Shown here piece after piece: positions 45,012 to 57,931 of a stretch of 64,000 nt of DNA. This stretch comes from Elgaria multicarinata webbii (lineage: Eukaryota; Chordata; Lepidosauria; Squamata; Anguidae), in NCBI RefSeq assembly GCF_023053635.1, contig NC_086182.1, forward strand, positions 4,489,001-4,553,000, given 5' to 3'. Under the pieces are notes generated by a model, which ran no database searches, had not been told where the DNA came from, and saw only the letters and a list, made by a program, of their open reading frames with translations. How positions within the stretch are numbered: position 1 is the stretch's first letter; each line of letters opens with the position of its first letter. The translations under genes were made by a program, and so were the position numbers.

Positions 45012-48000
45012 ATCAAGCCCCAAATCCACAGCCACAGGAAGGCTCAAACCGTCAACCTCAGAGCATCCCAGTGGTGACTGCCAGCTCTATAGTGGGAGGA
45101 GGTCCTCACAACATCTATGGAACATCCATGCCATGTCTGAGCTCCGCCTGGCTGCAGCCTTCAATCTCAGCTCTGCCCGTCCGGCTGAACCCAGGGAGTG
45201 CCAGCACCTACAGCTCCCTGCCTCCACAAACATCTCACCTGCAGGGAGTTTTGAGGAATCAGAATCAGCTGCAGATTCCCAGCTCAGCAGTTCTTTACCC
45301 TCCTGCCCATGGGTGGGGAGCCACTGGCCACCTCCCTGGGCCGTTCTATGGGCCACCGACATCTCAGTACAGAGGCCTTCCCAGTGCCAGCCCCGTGGAG
45401 CAGCTGTATGCCCCCTCCCACCTCCATCCTGGGGCCAGTCTTCAGCTAGTGCAGATACAGCCTCCCAGGCAAGGACATGTCCAGCCAGCCTCTTTCCAGC
45501 CTCTGTACAACCATGTGACCTTGGCCTCCATACCTTTTAGAGAGAGGAATCCCGTCGTTCAGGCGGACAGAGCTGTCCCTGCATCACCAGCCCCAAACAA
45601 CAAAGTGGTTTTGGTTCTCAAAGAGGTGGAGCCACGAACCATTGTGACACCTGCTCCAGACAGTGGGTGTTACGCAGCACCATCAAAACCCAGCAATGCC
45701 AGAGCAACAGAAGCAGGCTCCACAGGTATGGATGATCTTTGCAAGGAGTGCATTCACCTTCTGAAGGGTATCTCCTGTTGCTTACGTGCTTCTCCTAGCC
45801 GTATAGTTACCAAGGTTTTTCAGAGGGATTTGTCCACACTCTCCTGTTCTTTTCTGGACGTTTTGGGTACATATTGATCTCTGGGGTGATAATCCAAACT
45901 AGGCCTAGCCAATGTGCCCAGGGACTGGCACATGTACTGTAAGATTCAACTCTGGAGCTTGTGCAATGTGACTGCCTTCTCTGGCAGATGGCATCTGTTG
46001 TCTTCTGGACAGTATTGAATGAGTTTCTGAGTTGCAGAATGCTTGAAAACTGGTATTCTATGGGAATTTCATTCTCTTGTTCCAGGGTTTGAAGCTTCAC
46101 AAGGAAACGAGGGGACAGCATCAGAAATCATCCGCTTGACAGGTGTTCCGACATCTCAGGCGCCCCAGGAACCAGTTCTATTAAATCAAGCCCGAGTTCA
46201 GAACACTGCACTGAATGGTGAGCGTTGAAAATTCAGATGACGAGTCTCTACCCCAGTGTGGTTTGCTGTTGTATGCCTCTTCAGGGCACAGTCTCACCTA
46301 ACTTTTCCTAATGTCAGTTTCCTTTGGGCCTCGAGGAATGCAGCTCACTGAGGATCTCTATTAGGGGATGGAAAATGCACAGATAATTGACAGGGACCTG
46401 CTGGACCCAACTAATTTGCAGGATTTCCCCTGCTTTATTTCCTTTCCCAATATCTGAGGAGGTTGGAGGCAGATCGTCCCATGTTTCTGAGGGGAGACTC
46501 TTCAAGTCCTTGAAAAGTCGTCACACAGAGGAGGGCCAGGATCTCTTCTCGATCATCCCAGAGTACAGGACACGGAATAACGGGCTCAAGTTACAGGAAG
46601 CCAAATTGCGGCTGGACAGCAGGAAAAACTTCCTGACTGTTAGAGCAGTACGACAGTGGAACCAGTTACCTAGGGAGGTTGTGGGCTCTCCCACACTAGA
46701 GGCCTTCAAGAGGCAGCTGGACAACCCTCTGTCAGGGATGCTTTAAGATGGATTCCTGCATTGAGCAGGGGGTTAGACTCAATGGCCTTATAGGCCACTT
46801 CCAACTCTACTATTCTATGGCTCTCCTGTACAGGGGGTAGGGGAATCCCATCCCACAGAGGACCAGTGAGCAGGTGGAGCACCTCTCTAAATTATGGGAA
46901 TGTGAGAGTTGCTGACACTTTCTCCCAGCAAAGTAGATTCTTTCTCTTGTAATCATGGGCTTGTTCTCTCTCTTTCAGTGTTGGACACTCATCCTGGCGC
47001 ACAGAGGGACCTGCAGCCACCTCCCCCCAGGCCAGAAGGTGCAGGCTCAATGGATGTGATCCAGCTTCCAGATCTGCTTAATGAGCTTCCTGACATTGAG
47101 CAGCTGATGGCAACCATTGAGCCTCTCCTTTCGGATTGCCTGTTCCCATCTCTGGGAGGTAAGGAGGAGGCAGAAGAGAAAACCACAGAGTCCTGCCTCC
47201 CAGAGGAAGCTGTGGAGATAGCAGAGTCCCAAAGAGTCAGCAGCCAATCCCAGGATCTCTTGGGATTGGCTTTGGGCACTCTGGATAGCACAATACCTGA
47301 AGAGACTCATATCTGTCTGCCAACTGGTCAAGAGCTGCACACAACCAATCTCCGTAGCTCAGATGACAAAGATTCAGGGGTGCCAGGATCCCAGCAGTCA
47401 TGCCTCCGGGCACATGAAATGAATCCTAGAGTGCCCGCAGCCTACAAGGGCTCAGCTATTGGGTTAAAGGAGGCCAGAATAGTACTAGTCCCACTATTTC
47501 AGCAGGAGAAAAAAATGGACAAGTCCATAGGGACACCCATCCCAGGCCCAATTTACATAGTAGATGATGGCAGCTCTCCAGCTGCAAAGCCAAAGGATAA
47601 GGGGAAAAACAAGAGGCGAAAATCTCAGACCAGTAAGTGCAAAAGTCCAGATGATGGAAAACTGAGCCATGAAGGGAGGGCGCATGAGATTATCAGGAAA
47701 CGAAAATGTAATGATCCTGGATCGAAAAACGTCAGCAAAATTCCGAGGATCTCTGTGGAGCCAGGAGCCAGTAAATTGAATTCTGATAAAAGCCAGTCCA
47801 ATAATCTACCTTCAAAGGCACCCCAGACTAAGGGGAAAAGAAAAGTGGTTTCATTTGAAGGAGAACTTTTACAAAAAAGCCCTGGAACAAATCGGGAGTC
47901 ACATATATCTAAACGCACAAAATATGAGGGAACAGAAAGCACTCTGGGACGTGAGAAAAAATGGACCAGCCACAAGCATGAGAACAAGACACCACAGAAC

Positions 48001-49068
48001 GTGCTATCTGAGGCGAAGGGAGGGAAAAAGCTTCCCCAGAAGAGAGACCAAACATTGCCAAAGACGGGGAAAATAGAAGTCTCCGTATCCGGACCTGATC
48101 TTTTGAGAAAACTACAGAAAAGTCTTGAGGTAGACCTGAGCAGTTCCCAATCCAACAATTTGCAGACAGGTAAGAATGATTCAAAGTACGGGGGAAATCA
48201 GTCACAAGGCAAAGACAAGGCAAAGGTAGACGTGAATCTCCCTGCGGTTAAAGGGGTGAAAAAAGATGCCCAAATGGAACGGGAAAAGGCTTTGAAGCAA
48301 ATGCCTAGGAGCAATCTAGCTTTGCGCATGATGGACTCTGTGCAGGTCTTCTACCCCCTGGGGAAGAACAAAGCTCCATCCCCCCGTATTAAGAAGATTC
48401 CTCCAATTAGTTCTTCCAGCACAATCCCGGAAAAGCCGTCCACCGCAACAGCAAGACCTCCGTCTAAACCACTTGCAAGGCCGCCATCGAGCTCACTATC
48501 CAAAGCACCACCTGGCTCCTTGCCAAAGGCCCCATCCAGTTCAGTGACGAGACAACAACCAGCTTTACTGGCTAAGCCACTGGTACAGCCAGTGAGGAAG
48601 CCAGGGCCGAAACTGATGCTTGACCCATCATTCCTGCAACCATATGAGCCAAAGCCATCGTCCTCTCAGGTCTCCCAAGCCAGCGGGCGGAGAGCGCAGG
48701 CCAGAGGGGCTGGGAAAACAGCTGGTCTCTCTTCCAGGCCAGCTGTTGTTGTAGCAGGATGCGGGTGGACACCCATCAGCGCGTGCTCCTCGACGCTCGT
48801 GAAACGTCAGCCTCCGGGTGACGACCCTTCTGCATCCCCACCGTACGAAGGGGCGACATTCATCCCGTGGAGAACGCCCCCTGATGACCTGGAAATCTCG
48901 GAACCTATAACAGAAGAACAACGACCCATCAGAGAAATGATGAAGCGACGAGCTCAGAGGGAGAGGGAGGAGGCAGCGCGCTGGACATCGGTGGGGCGAG
49001 TGCAGTTTTTTGTGGCGCGGGAGAAAGAAATGGACATATCCATTCGGTACGGCTACCCTCGGCGGTAA
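45012..49068 (+). CDS. C2orf78: C2orf78-like protein, copy B (three coding exons, start exon not found)
   Basis: Exons are 45,012-45,725, 46,086-46,217 and 46,979-49,068, the same lengths and phases as copy A, again giving about 978 residues. By hand the large exon differs from copy A at about 20 bases, roughly 9 changing residues and 11 silent. Replacements cluster in the lysine-rich middle (for example NKRRKSQ for NKRQKSQ and PKTGKIE for PKKGKIE), while the C-terminal block is unchanged. That pattern fits purifying selection on a working gene. The second intron is about 0.45 kb shorter than in A. Product and function are as for copy A. Confidence 0.78.
46460..46820 (+). mobile_element. CR1 LINE 3-prime fragment in intron (unit B)
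   Basis: This is the same insertion as 12,900-13,240 ([37 protein letters not shown]), in sense inside the second intron. Confidence 0.9.
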
Positions 49069-49936
49069 TGAGCACAAGCGCCCCGCTTTATTGACCAGGA
49101 GGGCGAACAGAAGAGTCACTTCTTCATAATTTCCTTTTTTGCACTAAACTGTCATCTTAATTATGAATCTTATTGTTGTTTTTATATAAGGGCCGGTAAA
49201 ATGTCCGTATCTGCTTCAGTTCAGTATATTAAAAGCTTGAAAGCAGTATATTAGAAGCATTGGACTGGCTTCTATATTAGGACTTATTGTATGTTTATAT
49301 CTCCTTTACATATTTCAGTGTTTAAATCTATAGCTGGGCTCCTTAATGTTTAGATCAATTTTCCTACTAGAGATCATAATGGGACATATAAATTAATATT
49401 TATATATGCATTTATTATTATTATTTACCTTGAGTGCTTGCTCTATTGCTTTATTCAATTTATATCGTTATGCCTAGTTTTTATTTAATAACATTTTTTA
49501 CATTCTATGAATGAAACTTATTTCTACTTCTTTTGAAGATCATTTTATATTATATAATTGTATATTTATATACACATAAAATAATATTAGTATTATAAAA
49601 GTATTGTTGAATAAAGTTAATATTATGATCTTTTTATATGCTTTGCACTTAATATTTCCTACTAGTTATGTTACTTTAAACAATTTCATATGAATTGCAT
49701 TACAGGCATGAAAGTGATTCATATTCTAGGTTATATTTTAATGTATTAAAATCTTTATTTGTGGTTTATGTTATTTAAAAATGATAAAAGTAGTTAGATT
49801 TATTTTCTCATGTTTATAATATGTTGGTATTTTATTACAGGGATGGAAGAGGTATTATATATTAGTTTTATTTTATTAAAGAGCTGCTTGTACATCCCTT
49901 TACCTGTGTGTGAGCCATGTTGAATTCAATGGGAGT
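49069..49936 (+). other. C2orf78: AT-rich 3-prime region of copy B
   Basis: This is the counterpart of 15,486-16,335, with AATAAA at 49,610-49,615. The inferred 3-prime UTR and flank stop at an L2 insertion. Confidence 0.5.
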
Positions 49937-50517
49937 TATTATTCTTATTTATTTATTTATTTATTTATTTATATAGCACCATCTATGTACATGGTGCTAT
50001 ACAGAGTAAAACAGTAAATAGCAAGACCCTGCCGCATAGGCTTACATTCTATTAAAATCATAGTAAAGCAATAAGGAGGGGAAGAGAATGCAAACAGGCA
50101 CTGGGTAGGGTAAACAAGCAGAGGGTAGGGTAAAACTAACAGTATAGAGTCCAAACAGCATCAGGTTTTAAAAGCTTTAGGGAAAAGAAAAGTTTTTAGC
50201 TGAGCTTTAAAAGCTGCGATTGAACTTGTGGATCTCAGATGTTCTGGAAGAGTGTTCCAGGCGTAAGGGGCAGCAGAAGAAAATGGACGAAGCCGAGCAA
50301 GGGAAGTAGAGACCCTTAAGCAGGCGAGAAACATGGCATCAGAGGAGCGAAGAGCACGAGCGGGGCAATAGTGTGAGATGAGAGAGGAGAGATAGGAAGG
50401 AGCTAGACCGTGAAAAGCTTTGAAGGTCAACAGGAGAAGTTTATATTGCATTCTGAAGCGAATTGGAAGCCAATGAAGAGATTTCAGAAGTGGAGTAACA
50501 TGGTCAGAGCGGCGGGA
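49937..50517 (-). mobile_element. L2-type LINE 3-prime end, unit B only
   Basis: A TTATTTATTTATTTATTTAT tail and UTR (GCACCATCTATGTACATGGT) are followed by minus-strand L2 C-terminus (LLTFKAFHGLAPSYLSSLIS, PFSSAAPYAWNTLPEHLRS). In unit A the site reads GAATTCAATGGGAGTTACTTC without it, and about 70 bases of A are missing next to the insertion in B. Confidence 0.9.
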
Positions 50518-50792
50518 TTAGAATTTCAGTTCCTACTTCTACCTGATTAACCTTATTAGCAGGAATAAAAATAAGCTTACCATAGACTTCCAACGAGATA
50601 GACGTACTTACCCATCCTAGGATGTCAAGATTAAAGAAGTCTTGCTGAAGTGTGTGTGTGTGTGGGGGGGGGTTTGCAATCAATTAATTGATTAATCAGT
50701 CAAATCTGCATAATAGCTTATGACTAGGTCAACAGTTTTGAGGGGAAAGGATTCTCTTTATTTCTGATGATGGTATTCTATAACTCTATTCT

Positions 50793-50902
50793 GTCAGGGA
50801 TGCTTTAGGGTGGATTCCTGCATTGAACAGGGGGGTTGGACTCGATGGCCTTGTAGGCCCCTTCCAACTCTGCTATTCTATGATGCTGTGATTCTATGAT
50901 TC
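50793..50902 (+). mobile_element. CR1 LINE terminal fragment (unit B)
   Basis: This is the duplicate of 16,684-16,800. It carries the CR1 3-prime UTR end with repeated ATTCTATGATT. Confidence 0.9.
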
Positions 50903-51085
50903 CTCATGCGAACACAAGCACCTTTCAATCCCAGTTGTGCTAAATCAGGAGTCCCAGGTTTTTTGGGCCTGTGGGCACATCTGGCCTTTGAAAAATGCTC
51001 TCTGTGAGTGGCTAGTTACAAACTGGATGCCGGAGGGGGAAGTGGCCAGTCAAAACACCTTGGGAGTGGAACTTTCTGTCTCATA

Positions 51086-51987
51086 AGAACATCAGAAGAG
51101 CCCTGATGCTGGATCAGACTGAGGGTCCATCTAGTCCAGCACTCTGTTCACACAGTGGCCAACCGGCTGTCAGCCAAGAACCAACAAAGCAGGACATGGT
51201 GCAACAGCACCCTCCCACCCATGTTCCCCAGCAACTGGTGCACACAGGCTTACTGCCTCGGATACTGGTAGTACATAGCCATCAGTACTAGTAGCCACTG
51301 AAAGCCTTCTCCTTCAGGAATTTATCCAACCCCCTTTTAAAGCCATCCAAATTGGTGGCCATCATTACATCTTGTGGTGGTGAATTCCATAGTTTTAACT
51401 ATGCACTGCATGAAGTCTTTTTATTTATCCTGAATCTCCCACCAATCAGCTTCATGGGGTGACCCCATTGGGTTCTAGTATTCTGAGAGAGGAAGAAAAA
51501 TGTCTCCCTCTCCACGTTCCCCACACCATGCATCATTTTGTACACCTCTGTCACGTCTCTTCTTAGCCTCCTTTCTGCCAAGTTAAACAATCCCAGTTGT
51601 TGTAAACTTCTGTCATAGGGCAGATGGTCCAGCTCCTTGAGCATTTTAGTTGCCCCTTTCTGCGCTTTTTCCAGCTCTATAATATCATTTTTAGGTGCAG
51701 TGACCAGAACCGTACACAGTATTCTAAGTGTGGTGACACCATAGATTTGTATAAAGGCAGTATAATACTGGCAGTTTTATTCTCAATCCCTTTTCTTATA
51801 ATGCCTAACATGGAGTTTGCCTTCTTTACAGCAGCCGCACACTGGGTAGATATTTTCATCGAGCTTTTCCACCACAATCCCAAGATCTCTTTCTTGTTCG
51901 GTCACTGCCAGCTCTAATCCCATTGGGTTATACTTGAAGTTGGGTTTTTTTGCCCCAACGTGCATCACCTTACACTTGCTTACATTG
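51086..51987 (-). mobile_element. CR1-clade LINE, second subfamily (unit B)
   Basis: This is the duplicate of 17,068-17,970. The 5-prime remainder and the unclassified repeat that follow in A are deleted here, leaving CTTACATTGAAATGGGTACG at the junction, with GAA shared by both sides. Confidence 0.82.
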
Positions 51988-51988
51988 A

Positions 51989-53398
51989 AATGGGTACGTG
52001 GGATGAAGACCTTAAAATACTGGGAGAATAAAAGGGTCTTCACCTGGCATCTAAAAGAATATAGTGAAGGTGCCAGGCAAACCTCCTTAGGGAGCTCATT
52101 CCACAGCCAGGGTCCCCCAGCAGAGAAGGCCCGACTCCTGGTATCCATCTGCCTCACTTCCGTTGGCAGGGGCACACGGAAAAGGACCCCTGAGGATGAC
52201 ATTGGGGTCCGGACAGGTACATACATATGGGAGGAGGCATTCCTTCAGATAGCCTGGCCCCAAGCCATTTAGGGCTTTAAATGTTCATACCAGCACTTTG
52301 AATCAGGCCCGGACCTGGACTGGCAGCCAGTGAAGCTGGAAAAGGACTGGCGTGATGTGGTCTTGTCGGCCAGTCTCTGTTAGGAACCATGCTGCCCTGT
52401 TTTGTACCAGTTGAAGTTTCCGGACTGTTTTCAAAGACTACCCCACGCATAACACATTGCAGGAATCCTAATGAGAGGTTATGAGAGCATGGATAACTGT
52501 AGCTAGGCTATCTCCGTCAAGATAAGGGTGCAGTTGGTATATCAGCCTAAGTAGGTAAAAGGTGCTCTTTGCCACTGAGTTCACTTGTGCCTCAAGTGAC
52601 AGCTCTGGATCCAAGAGCACCCCCAAACAATGAAACCGAACTTTTAGGGAGAGTGCAACCCCCTTCAGAACAGGGTGAACATCACCTAGCAAGACAGGCG
52701 AACCACCCGCTAACAGTACCTCCGTCTTGACTGGATTGAGTCTCAGTTTATTGGCCCACATCCAGTCCATTATCGTGCCCAGGCACTGGTTCAGAACATG
52801 AACTGCCTCACCTGGGTTTGATGAAAAGGAGAGGTAGAGCTGGGTGTCATCTGCATATTGATGACACCTCAACCCACATCTCCAGATAACCTCCCCCAGC
52901 GGTTTCATGTAAATGTTAAACAGCGTAGGGGATAAAATAGAGCCCTGTGGAACCCCATGGCCTAAATGCCATGGCACAGAGCAATAATTCCCTAGCACCA
53001 CCTTCTGAAATCAGCCATCCAAGTAGGAGTGGAACCACTGCAACACAGTGCCTCCAACTCCTAGCCCAGACAACCTATCCAGAAGGATACCATGGTTGAT
53101 GGTATCGAAAGCTGCTGAGAGGTCCAAGAGAATCAACAGGGTTGCACTCCCACTGTCCCTCTCCTGGCAAAGGTCATCCCACAGGGCGACCAAGGCAGTT
53201 TCCATTCCAACACCAGACCTGAAGCCCCATTGAAATGAATCCAGATAATCTGTTTCATTCAAGAGTGCCTGGAGTTGTCCTGTAACCACCCGCTCAAGCA
53301 CCTTGCCCAGGAAGGGGATATTAGCCACCGGCCTGTAATTGTTAACATCCTCTGGGTCCAGGCTAGGCTTCTTCAGGAGTGGTCTAATTACTGCCTCT
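51989..53398 (-). mobile_element. L2-type LINE, uninterrupted, unit B
   Basis: The minus strand encodes RT in two pieces (53,328-53,011 and 53,001-52,468), separated by a break. Motifs are [40 protein letters not shown] and [13 protein letters not shown]. The C-terminal block RAFSAGGPWLWNELPKEV lies at 52,100-52,160. ACCATGGTTGATGGTATCG at 53,088-53,106 is the empty site of the copia element of unit A. Confidence 0.9.
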
Positions 53399-54905
53399 TT
53401 TATTTATTTACTATACTTGTATACCGCTCCACATCCAAAAGATTTCAGAACAGTGAATGGCAGATAGGATATACTGCAAGACGTCTGAGTTTAGTATCAT
53501 TCAGAATCTGTCTTTTCTGATGCACAGAAATTCCTTACCGTCTTCCTCACCTTACCTGGATTAGACCGCATCCAGTCCATTCCCAGTTCCAAATATTTCC
53601 AGAACTTCACTTGATGCCCATGAAAAAGGAGAAACAGAGCTGTGAGTCCCCAGCAAACGGAGGAGGATGCAGCCTAAATCTCCGAATGACTCCTCATTTG
53701 GTAGTTTCATGCAGATGTGGAAAGCACAGGAGACAAGAAGGGAGTTAAATAGCAGCCTCCCAGCTCCACTTTCTCAAACCAACTGTCCAAGTGGGAGTGG
53801 AACCACTGAAGTACAGCACATCCCATTCCAGGAGAATGCGCAGGTCCACATTCCCGGTCCCTGTCTTGGCATGTGGCACCCACCAAGGTGATCCAGGCAG
53901 TTACCATGCTGAAAGCAAGTCCTGAAGTGGATCACAATCATCAGTTTCATCCAACAGTGACTGGATTTGCTTGGCAACCTCTATGACCTCACTGAAGTGT
54001 TAAGCCTGTGCTTGGACTATACCACTGTAGAGTGTAGAGGGTTGGGTAAAGGGCATTCTCACTGGCTACAACACTTGCGTCAGAGAACTCTGAATTCCAT
54101 AGGAATTTGAACTATTTTCACATCACATCAGATGAACGACTTATCCAGGGCTAAATCTCTGAATTACCCCTCACTCGGCATGTAAATGTGGGAGACGAAA
54201 AGGACCCCTGTTGTATTGTGACATCACAGGAATGGAGATATGACAACCCATAACCAGGTCTCAAGCCAGATTGAAATGGATCTAGATAATCTGACTCATC
54301 CAGGAATCCTTGGAGTTGAGAGGTTTGTTGGTACCACTTTATTCCAGAAAAGGCTTTTTAACATAAAAAGTTTGTCAATTTAAATCAAAGCAAAAGGGAC
54401 TTTTGCCTGCCTAGCATGACTAGATACAAAAGAGGGCAGGGCTCTTGCAGCTTTAACAGTTGTGATGAAGAGGGACTTTCACCAGGTGCTGCGTGCATAC
54501 AAGTGACACTTGCTGGAATTCCCTTTTCAGTGTAACTGTTAAAGATACAGGAGCCCTGTCCTCCTTTCCATATGGTCAACCTAATGTATCCAACCTTTTT
54601 ATAATTTGGCCAATTTATAGTTCTCACCAGATAGATTCACCATGCAAAGCTTGAGGCAGCTGGGACAAATCATCTTGATTTTGTAGTGACTGAAATGTTC
54701 AGCGCATTCTCGTTTGCTACAGTGATTATATTGGGGAACTCAGAATTCCACAGCAATTTTATCTATTTTCACATCAATATCACACGGACATTAAATGAAA
54801 ATGAAAACACCTGCACCAATATTTATTGGGAGTGGTGGTTTATTCTAGGGCAGAATGAACTCTAAGTTCATGTGGGGTATGAACTCACAACAGGTCCAGC
54901 CAGGC
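53399..54905. other. End of unit B: L2-like tails and spacer
   Basis: This is the counterpart of 24,661-26,174. An L2-type tail lies at 53,399-53,540, an older L2-like remnant to about 53,980, and a decayed hAT-type MITE at 54,422-54,584. The rest is unrecognised. Homology to A ends after GGTCCAGCCAGG. Confidence 0.5.
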
Positions 54906-55318
54906 GAGATGGCACCCCGCACCCGCCCAGCTGAAGTGAAGCCAGGGACGCTGGGGTGGGGTGGGCGGCTCCACGTTCGGACTTCCACCCAGAAGCCGCC
55001 CTCCCAGAACCACTCTAGCCACCCAGAAGCCACTCTCCTGGCTTCTTGAAGATTACTTTGTAATTGAAGATTACTTGGTTCCACCCTTGCCTTTGGCTAT
55101 TTTTTACTCTACCAAGCCAGACTCTGCCTTACTCCCGAGGAAAGGGCACCGGGTCGCCTCACCTCTCTCCTCAAACAGGTCACGATGTCCAGGTGGGTGG
55201 GCAAGCAGGACTCCCTCTCCCTTCCCCCAGGAAAGCTTGTGGACTCCTTGCAAGGCAAACTCTCCTGCTTCCCGATCCTGCGCGCGTGGATCAACGGGAC
55301 TTGCATCCGAGAAAGCAT
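54906..55318. other. Unique spacer after unit B
   Basis: This GC-rich sequence has no counterpart in the window. Open frames of 60-140 codons on both strands show no motif I recognise. Confidence 0.35.
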
Positions 55319-55617
55319 TATTTATTTATTTATTTATTACATTTTTATACCGCCCAATAGCCGAAGCTCTCTGGGCGGTTCACAAAAATTAAAACCATAA
55401 TAAAACAACCCACAGGTTAAAAGCACAAATACAAAATACAGGATAAAAAGCACAACCAGGATAAAAACCACGCAGCAAAATTGATATAAAATTAAAATAC
55501 AGAGTTAAAACAGTAAGATTTAAATTTAAGTTAAAATTAAGTGTTAAAATACTGAGAGAATAAAAAGGTCTTCAGCTGGCGACGAAAGGAGTACAGTGTA
55601 GGCGCCGGGCGGACCTC
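55319..55617 (-). mobile_element. L2-type LINE 3-prime end
   Basis: TTTATTTATTTATTTATTAC followed by ACCGCCCAATAGCCGAAGCTC and AAAAC-rich UTR is the L2-type terminus. The last codons of ORF2 (minus-strand reading of AAAGGTCTTCAGCTGGCGACG) are retained. It is 5-prime truncated at about 55,617. Confidence 0.85.
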
Positions 55618-56358
55618 TCTGGGGTCCAGGGGGCACCAGTGCGGCCTGATCTGCCTATGCCTCCCCACTCGGAAGCCTTATTCCCTTGAGTAAACGTGTG
55701 TGGGGGATCGGGACGCCAGGCTGCATAGCGGGTTGCGTTCGCACGGAAGTAAGTCCTGGTGAATTCCAGACGGCTCGGTCCCAAATCGAAGTGAACCAGT
55801 CCCAGCTCTGCATTTGGCGCACACGTTCGGACTTCCGCGCAATTTGGGGTGTGTGCGTGTGCAAGTAGCTTGCCTTGCCTAGGGCGCAAAATAGTCTGGC
55901 ACCGGCCCTGTGTGTGTGCGAGTGTGCGTGTGTGCGTGGAGCAGAGCAGCCCATTGCCAGCGAGTGCAGCAGCCACAGGACTCCAGAAGGCGGCAGTAGA
56001 TTTATCCTTGGAGAAGCGTACCTGGAAGGGCTTGCTGGGCTGAAGGAGTGAAGAAACTCGCCCTCCCTTTGGTGAATGGGGTTAAGCCCCCTGCTGCCCC
56101 ACTCTTAGAAACAAAACAAAATAACAGGTTAGAAGGGAGCTATATTCAGCAGGCCTTGGGAGAAGGACATGTGTGCATGTGTGCGCGCACACACTTTTCC
56201 ATCAGGTGATTTATGAGACGTGTTCTTTTCCTTTTAATTATGCATATTATAGTTTGGCCACGTGCACGTTCTTTCCTTCCTCAGCCATTTGTCCTCTGCC
56301 CAGCGCAGTTTATCTGTTCTCCTTTACACCAATTTCTCCAATATGTGATTTTAATTCA
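55618..56358. other. Unique CpG-containing spacer
   Basis: The sequence contains (GTGTGC)-like runs around 55,850-55,940 and scattered CpG. It could be a regulatory region, but no exon, TATA box arrangement or repeat was recognised. Confidence 0.3.

Positions 56359-56401
<43 letters not shown>
56359..56401. repeat. Microsatellite (AAT)n
   Basis: About fourteen AAT units adjoin the L2 tail that follows. Confidence 0.95.
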
Positions 56402-56402
<1 letters not shown>

Positions 56403-57931
56403 ATTTATTTCTTGCCCGCATCTCCATTTTGATCGAGGTGGGGAACAACAGTAAACAATAAAATATATACTACTCAATTAAAACATAATATACATTGTTA
56501 AAAACATCCTAAAAACATCCTAAAAACATTTTTAAAACATCTTAAAATTCCACTGGATAGACCTGCTGGAAGAGATCAGTCTTTATTGCTTTTTTATAGA
56601 AAAAAAGAAAGACTTTTGAGTTGGCGGATCTCTCCTTGCAGGCCATTCCACAGTCTGGGAGCAGCAGAAGAGAAGGTCCTCTGGGTAACAGTTGTTAATC
56701 TAGTTTTTGCTAGCTGAAGTGAATTCTTCCCAGAGGACCTGAGTGTGCGGGGTGGATTGTATGGGAGAAGGTGATCCCGCAGGTAGCCTGGACCCAAACC
56801 ATGTAGGGCTTTAAAGGTGATAACCAACACTAATTGGCAGCCAGTGAAGAGATTTTAAAACTGGTGTAATGTGGTCACCCCTAGGTGTACCATTGACCAG
56901 CCTGGCTGCCATATGTTGAATTAGTTGAAGTTTCCGGACTAGGCACAAAGGTAGCCCTATGTAGAGCGCATTGCAGAAGTCGAGCCTTGAAGTTACCAAC
57001 TCCTGCACTACTGTCTTTCGGTCTTCTAACTTTAGGAAGGGGTGCAGCTGGCGTAACAGCTGAAGCTGATAGTAGGCACTCCTGGCCATCGTATCTATCT
57101 GGGTTGTCATTTGGAGCGACGGATCCAGAAGCACCCCCAAGCTGCAAACACAGTCTTTCAGGGGGAGTGTAACCCCATCCAGAACCGGTTGACACACCTC
57201 CAAACCCAGGTTGCAGCCTTTGACAGTAAGCACCTCCATCTTGTCTAGATTCAGCTTCAGTTTGTTTTTCCTCATCCACCCCTTTACCGCCTCTAAGCAT
57301 TCATTCAGAGAAGACACACTATCCTTAACTGACGCTGTTGTCGAAGGCATAGAGAAATATATGGAGAGCTTCGGCTATTGGGCGGTATAAAAATGTAATA
57401 AATAAATAAATAAATAAAATATATTTGGGTTTCATCAGCATACTGATAGCACCCTGCCCCATGCCTCCAGATGATCTCTCCCAGAGGTTTCATGTAAATA
57501 TTAAATAGCATTGGGGAAAGGATGGCACCTTGTGGTACGCCACACAGCAGCTCCTTCTTTGAGGAGCAGCTGTCCCCAAGCATCACCATCTGGAACCTGC
57601 CCGAGAGGTAGGACCGGAACCACCGGAGCACAGTGCCCCCGATTCCCAAACTTCTCAGGCGATCCAGAAGGATACCATGGTCGATGGTATCGAAAGCCGC
57701 TGAGAGGTCCAAAAGTACCAGCAGGGACACACTCCCCCTGTCAATACTCAGGCGTAGATCATCCGCTAAGGCGACCATAGCTGTCTCAACTCCGTATCCT
57801 GCTCTGAAGCCGGTTTGAAATGGGTCTAGAAAATCTGTGTCATCCAAAACTGCTTGGAGTTGGTTTGCAGCCGCCCTCTCGATCACCTTGCCCCAAAATG
57901 GGAGATTTGATATTGGTCTATAGTTATTAAA
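56397..57931 (-). mobile_element. L2-type LINE, RT and C-terminal part
   Basis: The minus strand from 57,931 downward reads NYRPISNLPFWGKVIERAA, LLVLLDLSAAFDTIDHGILL, CGVPQGAILSPMLFNIYMK and YQYADETQIYF. It continues through LKLNLDKMEVL to the C-terminal FSSAAPRLWNGLQGE block and tail. The RT motif reads YADE instead of YADD. It is interrupted by a 54-base LINE tail at 57,363-57,416 and has several frame changes. Its 5-prime side ends at the TIR element at 57,932. Confidence 0.9.
57363..57416 (+). mobile_element. Minimal 54-base L2-type tail insertion
   Basis: GAGAGCTTCGGCTATTGGGC followed by GGTATAAAAATGTAATAAAT repeats is the last part of the L2-type UTR. It is inserted in the opposite orientation and flanked by the duplication AAATATAT (57,355-57,362 and 57,417-57,424). 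Confidence 0.85.

Larger units (their letters stand above)
31331..54905 (+). repeat. Segmental duplication unit B
   Basis: This is the counterpart of unit A in the same orientation. Collinearity is clear from 35,697 (CR1 remnant) to 54,905, and the CR1 3-prime part at 31,331-31,890 also matches A. It differs by the extra long CR1, by retention of the MITE and PITX-like exon (37,931-39,355), by an L2 insertion at 49,937, and by absence of the copia element. Confidence 0.88.
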
